DNA of 64,000 bases. Source: Candidatus Omnitrophota bacterium (GTDB lineage Bacteria > Omnitrophota > Omnitrophia > Omnitrophales > JACROU01). A model generated the notes under the pieces. It had not been told where the DNA came from, ran no database searches, and worked only from the letters and a program-made list of their open reading frames with translations. Position numbers and translations under genes: made by a program. Shown one piece after another: positions 51,075 to 63,859 of this stretch. The stretch covers positions 258,926 to 322,925 of the forward strand of contig JAJDCD010000025.1 of assembly GCA_029261035.1 (NCBI GenBank), written 5' to 3'. Position 1 is the stretch's first letter; each line of letters opens with the position of its first letter.

Positions 51075-51112
51075 ATAGTTAAAACCAGACCTCCCTAAAG
51101 AATTGAACAAAA

Positions 51113-51141
51113 AGGTTACCCTATACCCTAGCAGATGTCAA
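51113..51141 (-). promoter_or_regulatory. Promoter of the giant ORF
   Basis: Minus strand: a perfect TTGACA (51136-51141), a 17-nt spacer and TAACCT (51113-51118; 4/6). Transcription should start near 51106, leaving a ~32-nt leader that includes AGGGAGG, 15 nt before the ATG, which is longer than usual. Confidence 0.6.
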
Positions 51142-51222
51142 ACTTTTAAAAAGCTTATAACACCTAACTGTTGATAAGCTTCCTAACCCATTTATTTAAA
51201 ATATGTTAGAACATGCTTCCCC

Positions 51223-51274
51223 CATTCAGGCCCGGGCCTCTTTTTTTCTAAAATTAGAGGCCCGGGCCTGAATG
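51223..51274. repeat. Perfect 19-bp hairpin with AGGCCCGGGCCT in each arm
   Basis: CATTCAGGCCCGGGCCTCT (51223-51241) and its exact inverse (51256-51274), with a 14-nt T/A-rich loop. The palindromic core also occurs once at 26694-26705, on the other side of the giant ORF. Confidence 0.85.
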
Positions 51275-51287
51275 AAGGAGCTGTTAG

Positions 51288-51391
51288 CAAAGACACTGGA
51301 TCCCCGATAAAAGATTTCGGGGATGACAGATCTTTTGTAGAAACGGTACCCCTTTGTCATTCCTGACTTGATCAGGGATCCAGTGTCTTTG
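51288..51391. repeat. Inverted repeat CAAAGACACTGGATCCC
   Basis: Left arm 51288-51305 and right arm 51375-51391, enclosing GATTTCGGGGATGAC and GTCATTCCTGAC pieces. Same family as 15645-15720 and 25795-25904. It lies 13 nt after the stop of the CinA-like gene and may act as its terminator, although no U-tract follows. Confidence 0.75.
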
Positions 51392-51403
51392 TTTTTTTAT
51401 TAT

Positions 51404-52126
51404 TTAATCGATTTTATAGATAAATTGCTTTGGAATACGTTCTAGGAGGAAATCCTGAACTTGCTTGTTTGCTTTGGTGTTTTTGGATTCGATCGTAATT
51501 AGGTTCTTATAGTGCTTGTTGTGATAATCAGGATAAGAACCAATTTCAACTTCCCCATTCACATGAGAAGCTTGTTCTAAAATAGCAGATATTTCTTCTT
51601 CCTTAATGGTTACAAATATACGCGTTACTTCAAAAGGTTCCTGCTTGAATTGATTTTTAATAGACTCAAACTGCTCTTTAAACAAAGGCGGGTACCCTGG
51701 AAGTACATAAATATTTTTAACTTTAACAATTGGAATCAATTTTTTATCTTCTGTGATAATTTCGGCTTCTTTAGGAAGTTCTGCCATCGATAGGACATGC
51801 TCTTTAATTTCATCTCCAAAGAAATATTTCAACTTACCTTCATACTCATTGTTTCTTTCCAGAGAAGTACCAAGACCATGCGCAATAGCAGACATGGTCA
51901 CATCATCATGTGTTGGTCCAATACCCCCGGTAGTAAAAACAAAGTCGAACAAAGGATGGATTCTTTTTATAAGCGCTGCTATGGTCTTCTCCTCATCAGG
52001 AAGAATAAATACTCCCCCAACCGTAACACCCAATTTACGAAATTCTTGGATTAAATAATTTGAATTTAGATCTGTAATTTTTCCGGAAAGGATTTCATTA
52101 CCAATAACAACTATAGCTACAGTCAT
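51404..52126 (-). CDS. CinA-type molybdopterin-binding domain protein (COG1058)
   Basis: 240 aa from the ATG at 52124-52126; a GTG at 52144 is an alternative. The MoCF/CinA-N domain is clear: MTVAIVVIGNEILSGKITDLNSNYL at the start and DFVFTTGGIGPTHDDVTMSAIA around residue 70. The C-terminal CinA amidohydrolase domain is missing, as in the short archaeal/bacterial versions. The domain is linked to FAD/NAD pyrophosphatase-type activity in CinA; the role here is unknown. It starts 22 nt after the stop of the unknown 113-aa gene. Confidence 0.87.
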   Translation of the reverse strand: MTVAIVVIGNEILSGKITDLNSNYLIQEFRKLGVTVGGVFILPDEEKTIAALIKRIHPLFDFVFTTGGIGPTHDDVTMSAIAHGLGTSLERNNEYEGKLKYFFGDEIKEHVLSMAELPKEAEIITEDKKLIPIVKVKNIYVLPGYPPLFKEQFESIKNQFKQEPFEVTRIFVTIKEEEISAILEQASHVNGEVEIGSYPDYHNKHYKNLITIESKNTKANKQVQDFLLERIPKQFIYKID

Positions 52127-52148
52127 AGCTTCAACTTTCTGCACTACG

Positions 52149-52490
52149 TTATTTAATTGATTTTAAGGTTTCTTTGTAGGTTTTCTTAGCAATTGAAGGC
52201 TTAACAACAATGTGCTGACCGTCTTCAATAGAGTTTTTATTAAGCTCTTTCTTAATGAGAGCAAAACCAAGCTCTTTCAAACCATTCTCATTTTCTTCTC
52301 TATTTTTCATTTTCCACTTTTTAGTTGCAATATCTCGAGGCAAGCGGATCATAACTGATAACACTTCTTCTGGGGTCTTCACATTAAATTTAAAACCAAA
52401 GTCATTTGCAATATTTCCTAAGAAATGAGCAGCTGTTATTTTGTATTTAATTCCATTAGAAGCTTCAAAGGTTTGATTTTTATCAGACAT
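52149..52490 (-). CDS. Unknown 113-aa soluble protein
   Basis: An ATG with GAAGGA 8 nt upstream. The sequence is Lys/Asn-rich, with KYKITAAHFLGNIANDFGFKF and SVMIRLPRDIATKKWKMK, no signal peptide and no TM. No family is recognised. It is likely co-transcribed with the CinA-like gene; the rRNA terminator lies upstream, so it probably has its own promoter. An ATCCT-TAT-AGGAT palindrome at 52551-52563 lies in its upstream region. Confidence 0.6.
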   Translation of the reverse strand: MSDKNQTFEASNGIKYKITAAHFLGNIANDFGFKFNVKTPEEVLSVMIRLPRDIATKKWKMKNREENENGLKELGFALIKKELNKNSIEDGQHIVVKPSIAKKTYKETLKSIK

Positions 52491-52573
52491 GATTTTTTTC
52501 CTTCACTTATTGTTTGGTGATCTCACATTTAGACCTGTAATAATACCAAATCCTTATAGGATATATAACCAGA

Positions 52574-52606
52574 CAAAAGAAAAAATGCCGCTGGAAAGCC
52601 AGCGGC
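52574..52606 (-). terminator. Rho-independent terminator of the rRNA operon
   Basis: A perfect 8-bp stem, GCCGCTGG / CCAGCGGC, with a 4-nt loop (52587-52606), followed on the minus strand by ATTTTTTCTTTT. It sits 16 nt after the 5S gene. Confidence 0.92.
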
Positions 52607-52622
52607 ACTTTATTAAATAAAA

Positions 52623-52736
52623 CCGGCAATTACCTACTCTCCCAATCCCGTTAGAGATAAGTACCATCGGCGGAGGAGGGCTTAACTGCCGTATTCGAAA
52701 TGGGAACGGGTGTTTCCCCTCTCCTATGATCACCGG
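52623..52736 (-). rRNA. rrf: 5S ribosomal RNA
   Basis: About 114 nt with the closing stem CCGGTGA / TTGCCGG. Conserved pieces include GAAACACCCGTTCCCATT and CCGAACACGG-type GAATACGGCAGTTAAGCC. It lies between 23S and the terminator. Ends are approximate by 1-3 nt. Confidence 0.92.
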
Positions 52737-52832
52737 AAACTGTTATAGTATTTTCGTTTCACGATTTAAAAAATCTGACAATTGAAATCAATATCAAGAG
52801 CTTGGATAATAGTCAAGTAGCTGAAATTATAT

Positions 52833-55834
<3,002 letters not shown>

Positions 55835-56029
55835 ATAAAAACCACTCGAACTACTCGATGTATTACCCTTACTCTAGAAATTGATTTACAATTGTCAAAG
55901 AACGATTGATAGCCAAAAGCTATCAAAATACTAAAAAATTAAAATCATAATTAAGAACTAAAATAATTTAATTCTGAATTATGATTTATTTTAAAAACTC
56001 TAAATTGTGTGTGCTTTCCAAACAAAGTT

Positions 56030-56105
<76 letters not shown>

Positions 56106-56151
56106 ATGCTGAGAATTACTAACTCGTGATTTGAGCTTAGTTCTGTACTGA

Positions 56152-56228
56152 TGGTGGGCCCGAGTGGATTCGAACCACTGACCTCTGCGTTATCAGCACA
56201 GCGCTCTAACCAACTGAGCTACGGGCCC
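56152..56228 (-). tRNA. tRNA-Ile (GAT)
   Basis: 77 nt including an encoded CCA. The acceptor stem is GGGCCCG / CGGGCCC, the T arm has GGTTCGAATCC, and the anticodon loop is CTGATAA with anticodon GAT. It is upstream of tRNA-Ala in the rRNA spacer, the common bacterial order. Confidence 0.95.
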
Positions 56229-56501
56229 AAATAATATATAGCTTTATCACTGATTTGTTAGCCAAAAAAAGCTATCAAAACAAAACAAAGCTAAGGCGCC
56301 TCGCATTCAGAGAACAATCAGTAAAACAAAATCTGTTGTGCTGACTGCGCCCAAATAAAAAAATCTGGAGTGCAAAAGAATTAGGGTCAAAAGACCGAGT
56401 AAATTACTACACCGAATTTTCAATACTTAACTCACATCCAGTAAACCGGTGAGGTTACTATGATGCTTAAGAATTAAGTAAGGCCTAGTTTTACTCCTTA
56501 G

Positions 56502-58048
<1,547 letters not shown>

Positions 58049-58202
58049 AACTCGAAGACCCTAATTCATTTTGCACATCCAAACTATCAAAGAACAATAT
58101 AATACTGTATCACTTATTTGCTTTTACTTGTAAAACAAAGAAGCTATAAAGCATTCTTAAAATATATTAATGAACAATCCTCAGAAGTGTGAGGGGAGAC
58201 GA

Positions 58203-58231
58203 ATTATATGTAAGTACCAAATTAATGTCAA
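58203..58231 (-). promoter_or_regulatory. Consensus sigma70 promoter of the rRNA operon
   Basis: Minus strand: TTGACA (58226-58231), a 17-nt spacer and TATAAT (58203-58208), a 12/12 match. An A-rich tract directly upstream looks like an UP element. The start would be near 58196, ~150 nt before mature 16S. Confidence 0.9.
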
Positions 58232-58303
58232 CATTTTTTTTAAACTTATTTTCCGAAGGGTTTTAGGGCAGTTTTCAAAACTTGAAAATCACACCAAAAA
58301 CAA

Positions 58304-60148
58304 CTATTCAACGGTAACCGATTTGGCCAGATTCCTAGGTTTATCGACATCTCGTCCATTAAGGACAGCCACATGATAAGCCAGTAATTGGAGGGGTAAA
58401 ACAGTCAAAATAGGCGAAAATAAGGCCGATATAGCTGGGATTTCAAACATATAGGCAGACTTTTCTTTCAGAGCAGTGTCCCCTTCTGTCCCCACAGATA
58501 TGATGATTCCCTTTCTTGCCCGCAGCTCCTCAATATTACTCATCATTTTTTCTTGAATTTTAGACTGAGGGGCAATACAGATGATGGGTAAATTTTCATC
58601 TACTAATGCGATAGGGCCATGCTTCATCTCTCCGGCCGCATAACCATGAGCATGCGTATAAGTAATCTCTTTAAACTTTAAAGCTCCTTCTAACGCGGTA
58701 GGAAAATCATAACCTCTTCCCAAATAAACAAAATCTTTTCTTTCATAAAATTCTTTTGAACATTTTTTTATGAGCTCCGCTTGCGATTCTAAAACTCGTT
58801 TCACATCATTAGAAACTTCTGCTGCTTCATCAATTAAACTTTTCGATCTATCTTCTTTTAACACACCTCGAAGTTGTCCTAAATAAATTGAAAACAAAGC
58901 CATCGTCATCAGCTGCGCTATATATGCTTTTGTTGAAGCAACACCAATTTCGGGTCCTGCATGCGTATAAATAACAGCGTCCGCTTCTCGTGCAATAGTA
59001 CTCCCAAGAACATTTACAATACCTAATGTAAAAGCTCCTCTTTCTTTTGCTTCACTCAGCGCTGCCAAAGTATCTGCCGTTTCCCCCGACTGAGAAATAA
59101 GAATCACTAAATCATTTTTATCTAAGATAGGATCGGAATATCTAAACTCACTCGAGACACTAACTTCAACGGAGATACGCGCATTCTCTTCAATCATATA
59201 TTTAGAGGCAAGCCCCGCATGATAAGCCGTTCCGCAACTAACAATATGAATCTTGTGAACCTGTTTCAATAATTCTTCCTGTTTTGAATCTAAGGTATCC
59301 CACTCTACCATGTGATCAACAACCCTTTTATTAAAAACAGCATCTACCACCGCTGGCTGCTCGTAAATCTCTTTCAGCATAAAATGAGGATAACCCCCTT
59401 TTTGCGCCTGTTCACTGGACCATTCAATTTTGGTCGGTTTAAAATCAACTTTTTCTTTTGTCTCTAAATTATAAACTTCCACAGAAGACGCGCTTAACAC
59501 CGCATATTCATTATCATCCAAATACACTACGTCCTTCGTGTAGTCCAAAAGTGCCGTTACATCACTCGCAACAAAGTTCTCTTCCTTTCCCAAACCAATC
59601 ACAATTGGATTAGAACGACGAAACACGTACACATGTCCTGGGGCATCATGGCAAATCCCAACAAACGCAAACCGTCCTCTCATTTGCAAAATAGCTTTTC
59701 TAAATGCCTCCTGAGCATCCTGAGATTGCGCGAATTCGTATTGCCATAACTGGACTGCAATTTCAGAATCTGTATCGGACTTAAAATGAATACCTTTCTC
59801 TTCCAACTCCGCTCTTAGCTGAACATAATTTTCAATAATCCCATTATGGACAATAGCAAACTGTTCTTTCTCATCTAAGTGTGGGTGGGCATTCATCTGA
59901 TTCGGAACTCCATGGGTTGCCCATCGCGTATGCCCAATACCAATCCCTTTGATCTTAGAGTCTCCATCAATACGCGCTCTTAGATTTTCTAACTTACCCT
60001 CTTCTTTAATAGAAAAAATACGGCTATCTTTTCCATTAAGACAAGCCACTCCACTAGAATCATATCCTCGATACTCCAAAGCCTGCAACCCCTTCAGTAA
60101 AACAGGAATTACATCTTTATCTCCTGCATAACCTACAATTCCACACAT
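58304..60148 (-). CDS. glmS: Glutamine-fructose-6-phosphate aminotransferase (isomerizing)
   Basis: 614 aa, full length. MCGIVGYAG supplies the N-terminal catalytic Cys2 of the Ntn glutaminase domain (1-~240), which also has HTRWATHG and HNGIIENY. Two SIS domains follow, with VSCGTAYHAG, SQSGETADTL, STKAYIAQ and the C-terminal KPRNLAKSVTVE. The enzyme makes glucosamine-6-P for peptidoglycan, LPS and the surface glycans encoded at the left end. AAAGGAC precedes the ATG. Confidence 0.98.
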   Translation of the reverse strand: MCGIVGYAGDKDVIPVLLKGLQALEYRGYDSSGVACLNGKDSRIFSIKEEGKLENLRARIDGDSKIKGIGIGHTRWATHGVPNQMNAHPHLDEKEQFAIVHNGIIENYVQLRAELEEKGIHFKSDTDSEIAVQLWQYEFAQSQDAQEAFRKAILQMRGRFAFVGICHDAPGHVYVFRRSNPIVIGLGKEENFVASDVTALLDYTKDVVYLDDNEYAVLSASSVEVYNLETKEKVDFKPTKIEWSSEQAQKGGYPHFMLKEIYEQPAVVDAVFNKRVVDHMVEWDTLDSKQEELLKQVHKIHIVSCGTAYHAGLASKYMIEENARISVEVSVSSEFRYSDPILDKNDLVILISQSGETADTLAALSEAKERGAFTLGIVNVLGSTIAREADAVIYTHAGPEIGVASTKAYIAQLMTMALFSIYLGQLRGVLKEDRSKSLIDEAAEVSNDVKRVLESQAELIKKCSKEFYERKDFVYLGRGYDFPTALEGALKFKEITYTHAHGYAAGEMKHGPIALVDENLPIICIAPQSKIQEKMMSNIEELRARKGIIISVGTEGDTALKEKSAYMFEIPAISALFSPILTVLPLQLLAYHVAVLNGRDVDKPRNLAKSVTVE

Positions 60149-60218
60149 AATAATGTCCTTTTGAATTAATGAATATTAAGAGCCTAAAGTAATCTTACGG
60201 CAAATGATTAAAGATAGT

Positions 60219-62123
60219 TTAAGTTAAAACTTCAGCTCGAACCATATTTTGAGCTAATTCAAACTGAACTAAAAGTTTTTCCGGTGATGATTCTGGAGTC
60301 AAACACTTCTCGCCAACACAAATCACAATCTGAGGATTTGATTTTTCAAGTAACTGAATTCCCAATGGCTCCAATTCTTTCCTTGCGTCCTCTAATTCCA
60401 AAACCTCAAAATCAATCCGGTTACCAGGCAATTTAAAAGCCTCATTTGTTAATTTTCGTAATTGTTCGCTGTTTGGCTTCCCAACAATTTTCATTTTCAT
60501 CATTGGATAAAACCAATCAATCAAAGCCGATCCATAAGCCGCAGAGAAAAACGAATACTGTTGATAGCGAGGTGCAAAAAAGTTCAAAATTGCTTTTGAT
60601 TTATTTCTATAAACTTCCTTCCCTTTCATGCGAAAAACTTTTAAATAAATGCGCGCCATCAAGCAGTTTTCAACTAAAGGAACTTCTCTGCGTTTCAAAT
60701 TACCAAAAGCAGTTTCTTCTTCAGAAAAGTCATAAAAAACTCCTTCTGGAGTTCCTAGCTGACGTTCTACGATCGGCAATAAAGTAATGAAGTCATTCCA
60801 ATACTTTTTGTTCTGCGAATACTCATAAGCATCTAGTAATGCTTTTAAATACCAAACCTGATCTTTTAATGAAAACAAAGGCTTGTCCGTTGCCGGAAAA
60901 CCATGTTTCATTCCGAGCCCTTTTGCAAAAAGAGTCTTTTGTAAAAAATCCACAGCTCTTAGAGCAATCTTACCCAACTCAGCATCTGAGTTCTTTCTGG
61001 CTCCTTCCAAAAGACTACTTACAATCTGGGAACACGAATCTGTAAAAACATGGCGATCCACCAAAGGAACCCCTAACTCTGCTCTCTCTGCTTCAGAATA
61101 ACTATAGTAAACTTTCCCCGGAATACGAACAGATTGTTCTTTCTGATTTAAACCACTTGTTCTTATCGTTAAATCTGAATTTTGACTTCCAAAAAACCCA
61201 CCTAAAGGCTTGTCCCATAAATTCTTTTTCAAATAATCTAACGTCCTATCGATAAGAAGAATATCTTCTTCTCTATCCAATTGTGTTTTCCCCCAAATCA
61301 AATCTCTAAGCAAAAAGGCATTGGTGCTGAGCAGTTTCTCATATTGAGGCTCTGTCCAATCTCTTTTATCCGTGTAACGAAAAAAGCCTCCGGCAACCGA
61401 ATCAAATAACTTGTTTTGCCCTTCTAAAAATTGCCTCAACACCCTCTTCACTTTTTCGTCTGAGCTCACTTCACTCAACAAAAATAAAAACTCGGTCACT
61501 TCTGGAATCGGACTTTTGTCCCGTTCTCCCATTCCTCCATGCAAGTCATCCGTGCTAATTAAAAGCGAAGCCATAATTTTATCAATAAAACTAGGGGCAA
61601 AATCTTCGTTTTCAGAACTCTCAATTTGTTGTTGTAACGCTTTGCCAAATAAAATATTTTCATTATTTTTAGTTTTATCAAACTCTTCACCCTTTTTCTG
61701 ATATAGGTCAATAATGTTAGGCAAAGACAATCTCATTTCTTCCGCCGTTAGAAATGTGGATCCGACCAAAACATTTCCTTGAGGGGTTAGAAAAACGGTA
61801 GAGGGCCACCCTCCCATATTGTATCTCTCATTAACATCCACCCTTTGGTCCGCATCCACACGAATAGGAACAAACATTTGATTTGCCAACCAAATAACCT
61901 CTTCGTCTTCATAGGCTTCTTGATCCATAACGTGACACCAATGACACCATGTTGTTGTTAAGTTCAACAAAATAGGTTTGTTCTCAGACTTTGCTTTTTT
62001 AAAAGCTTCCTCAGACCAGTCGTACCAGCGTATTGTTGGAGAAGAAGATTGAGAGTAGACAGGAGGATTCAACTGCAACAAGAAAACAATAAGCAAACTA
62101 TAAACAAAAATCTTTTTTATCAT
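60219..62123 (-). CDS. Secreted DUF255/thioredoxin-fold protein (YyaL/SSP411-like)
   Basis: 634 aa. The signal peptide ends PVYSQS. The N-terminal thioredoxin-like domain has TTTWCHWCHVMDQEAYEDEEV (CxxC as CHWC) and NMGGWPSTVFLTPQG. The remainder is an (alpha/alpha)6-barrel-like region with GGMGERDKSPIPEVTEF and GGFFRYTDKRDW. The family member SPATA20/YyaL is usually cytosolic, so a signal peptide is a notable variation and suggests a periplasmic redox or sugar-related role. The start lies 28 nt inside the stop of the upstream PLD-like gene, so translation is coupled. Confidence 0.88.
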   Translation of the reverse strand: MIKKIFVYSLLIVFLLQLNPPVYSQSSSPTIRWYDWSEEAFKKAKSENKPILLNLTTTWCHWCHVMDQEAYEDEEVIWLANQMFVPIRVDADQRVDVNERYNMGGWPSTVFLTPQGNVLVGSTFLTAEEMRLSLPNIIDLYQKKGEEFDKTKNNENILFGKALQQQIESSENEDFAPSFIDKIMASLLISTDDLHGGMGERDKSPIPEVTEFLFLLSEVSSDEKVKRVLRQFLEGQNKLFDSVAGGFFRYTDKRDWTEPQYEKLLSTNAFLLRDLIWGKTQLDREEDILLIDRTLDYLKKNLWDKPLGGFFGSQNSDLTIRTSGLNQKEQSVRIPGKVYYSYSEAERAELGVPLVDRHVFTDSCSQIVSSLLEGARKNSDAELGKIALRAVDFLQKTLFAKGLGMKHGFPATDKPLFSLKDQVWYLKALLDAYEYSQNKKYWNDFITLLPIVERQLGTPEGVFYDFSEEETAFGNLKRREVPLVENCLMARIYLKVFRMKGKEVYRNKSKAILNFFAPRYQQYSFFSAAYGSALIDWFYPMMKMKIVGKPNSEQLRKLTNEAFKLPGNRIDFEVLELEDARKELEPLGIQLLEKSNPQIVICVGEKCLTPESSPEKLLVQFELAQNMVRAEVLT

Positions 62124-62151
62124 ATTGGGATTATTATGAGTAAATCAAAAA

Positions 62152-63672
62152 CTACTTTGCTTTACTCAACACCTTTTCTAAGTAGTCCAAAGTTCTCAAT
62201 GAGTTATCTGGAGGTAATTGTGAAAGCCGAAAGACCACAGGTTCGAGTGTTGCCACAGAATACTTTTTTATGAGTTGGGTAAATTTTCTAAGCATCTCCA
62301 CATCAAAAGGATCATCGAAAAGTTCTGCATACATTCGAGCCTTACTCCATAACGCTTCATCATTACCACTTAATTGAGTTTTTAGAACCTCTAAATCTCT
62401 TTGTTTCTGATCAAATGTACGAAGGCCATTATTTTTATAAGCCAAAGAAGAAAGGCTTGAGAAAGTATTCCTGCCAGAATCATTTAAACTGGTAAACACA
62501 AATTCAAGAGCATCCTCTCTCTTCAACTTATAGAAACCCTCCCTTAAAAGGCCTTCTTTTATATGGTACCGCTCAGACAATTTATATAAAGACGTATTCC
62601 AATAAGGTTTATTCTCACTTTCAGCTTCTTGATTTAAACTTAAGAGATATGCAAACTGAGTCTCCGAAGACCATTCATCCATATATTGACTTTCATAAAA
62701 CTGATATGGGATAAGTAACACATTCTTTTTTTGATTTAAGAAAGAATCTTGTTTTAAACTAAAAGCAAAACTAATTCTAAAAGAAGGCTCTGTATTTAAA
62801 CCAGAATAAGAAATAAGACTGTATTTCTTTTGAAGACGGTCTAAAATCTTTGCAACAGAAGGCATTTCTGTTTTCTTTCTCAACAAAAGAGTTCTGCTTT
62901 TTTTGGCTTCTAAGTTTAATAAAGAAACGAGTTCTTGTGGAGAAATCTCCAAAAGATCCTGTCCACGTTCTTGTTGTATTTTCAGCAAATGAAAATAAAG
63001 GCGCCAAGCATTGTCATCCTCATTTTTAACAATTTCTGGAAGAAGCTCTTTATTTGTTAATAAAATCTTAGGCAGCTTAACAAAAGATGAAGATACAGAA
63101 GCTCTACTTTTCTCTTCTCTCAAGGGTAACTTATTAAAACGAGCTAATTTTTGTTTTGCTAAAAACGTAGAATCAATCCAAGTACCGGAAGCCAGATCTC
63201 CTTTTAAAAGACTACCCCCCTCTATAACATGTTTTTGATCTATAACAACCAACTGATCACTGACTCTCGAAATAGCAGAAACCCAAAATAACTGCACTCC
63301 AGAATTTTTCAACCTTTCCCAAAAGTCTTTATGAGCCTGCACTTCATATTGGGTCATTCCACTAACCCAAACTTTAACAACAATCCCTTTTTCTCTAGCT
63401 GCTAATATCTCGCGCAATAACGGAAATTCGTGGTCAAAACCCTCCAAAGAAATAAAAATAGAACTCTTTGCCTGATTCATTAATTTAGCCAGATTCAACA
63501 AATATTGATCATCACTATTGTCTCGAACAGCAATTTGAGGTGCCGATGGAACAACCGGTTGCGCTTTCGTTTTAGACACAACGCTCTCTTGAGATAAGCC
63601 AGAAGGCGTGATTCCAAAAGAAAATGCCACACATAACACTAAAATTAAATATAAAGATTTGGTCTTTTTCAT
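62152..63672 (-). CDS. Secreted phospholipase D-fold protein with degenerate HKD motif
   Basis: 506 aa. SD GAGGACC; the signal peptide ends SGLSQE. Residues 60-160 follow the PLD/bactofilin-type pattern (LAKLMNQAKSSIFISLEGFDHEFPLLREILAAREKGIVVKVWVSG) up to the motif position at residues 138-145, where the expected HxKxxxxD reads SDQLVVID: only the Asp is kept. The C-terminal 300 residues are helical with no family recognised. It is probably a non-catalytic or altered-function PLD-like protein in the periplasm, coupled to the DUF255 gene downstream. Confidence 0.75.
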   Translation of the reverse strand: MKKTKSLYLILVLCVAFSFGITPSGLSQESVVSKTKAQPVVPSAPQIAVRDNSDDQYLLNLAKLMNQAKSSIFISLEGFDHEFPLLREILAAREKGIVVKVWVSGMTQYEVQAHKDFWERLKNSGVQLFWVSAISRVSDQLVVIDQKHVIEGGSLLKGDLASGTWIDSTFLAKQKLARFNKLPLREEKSRASVSSSFVKLPKILLTNKELLPEIVKNEDDNAWRLYFHLLKIQQERGQDLLEISPQELVSLLNLEAKKSRTLLLRKKTEMPSVAKILDRLQKKYSLISYSGLNTEPSFRISFAFSLKQDSFLNQKKNVLLIPYQFYESQYMDEWSSETQFAYLLSLNQEAESENKPYWNTSLYKLSERYHIKEGLLREGFYKLKREDALEFVFTSLNDSGRNTFSSLSSLAYKNNGLRTFDQKQRDLEVLKTQLSGNDEALWSKARMYAELFDDPFDVEMLRKFTQLIKKYSVATLEPVVFRLSQLPPDNSLRTLDYLEKVLSKAK

Positions 63673-63823
63673 ATAAGGTCCTCTTTCTTAATTTAGATAT
63701 AGCTGCCTATTTTCGCTAATGTATATGGGAATATCAATCTTTTTTAATCCTTTTGGGGTGAGTCTCTGGTATCTATCATCTATAAAAGGAGTTATAAAAT
63801 AAAAATCTCAACCCTCTCTCCGA
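63673..63823. other. Divergent intergenic region
   Basis: AT-rich gap between the PLD-like gene (minus) and the plus-strand gene at 63860. The ribosome site of the PLD-like gene is at 63677-63685. No clear minus-strand promoter, gene or repeat stands out. Confidence 0.5.
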
Positions 63824-63852
63824 TTGACACCACACAAAGACAGTCCTATAAT
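63824..63852 (+). promoter_or_regulatory. Perfect consensus promoter giving a leaderless mRNA
   Basis: TTGACA (63824-63829), a 17-nt spacer and TATAAT (63847-63852). The ATG at 63860-63862 begins 7 nt after the -10, exactly where transcription should start. No Shine-Dalgarno is present. Confidence 0.8.
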
Positions 63853-63859
63853 TGGTGTC

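Noticed and set aside
51072-51110. TTG start 36 nt upstream for the giant ORF (giving N-terminal MFNSLG...)
   Set aside because: The predicted transcription start (~51106) lies inside it and the codons are the Shine-Dalgarno region; the signal peptide begins at the ATG at 51074. The apparent SLG there is the RBS sequence.
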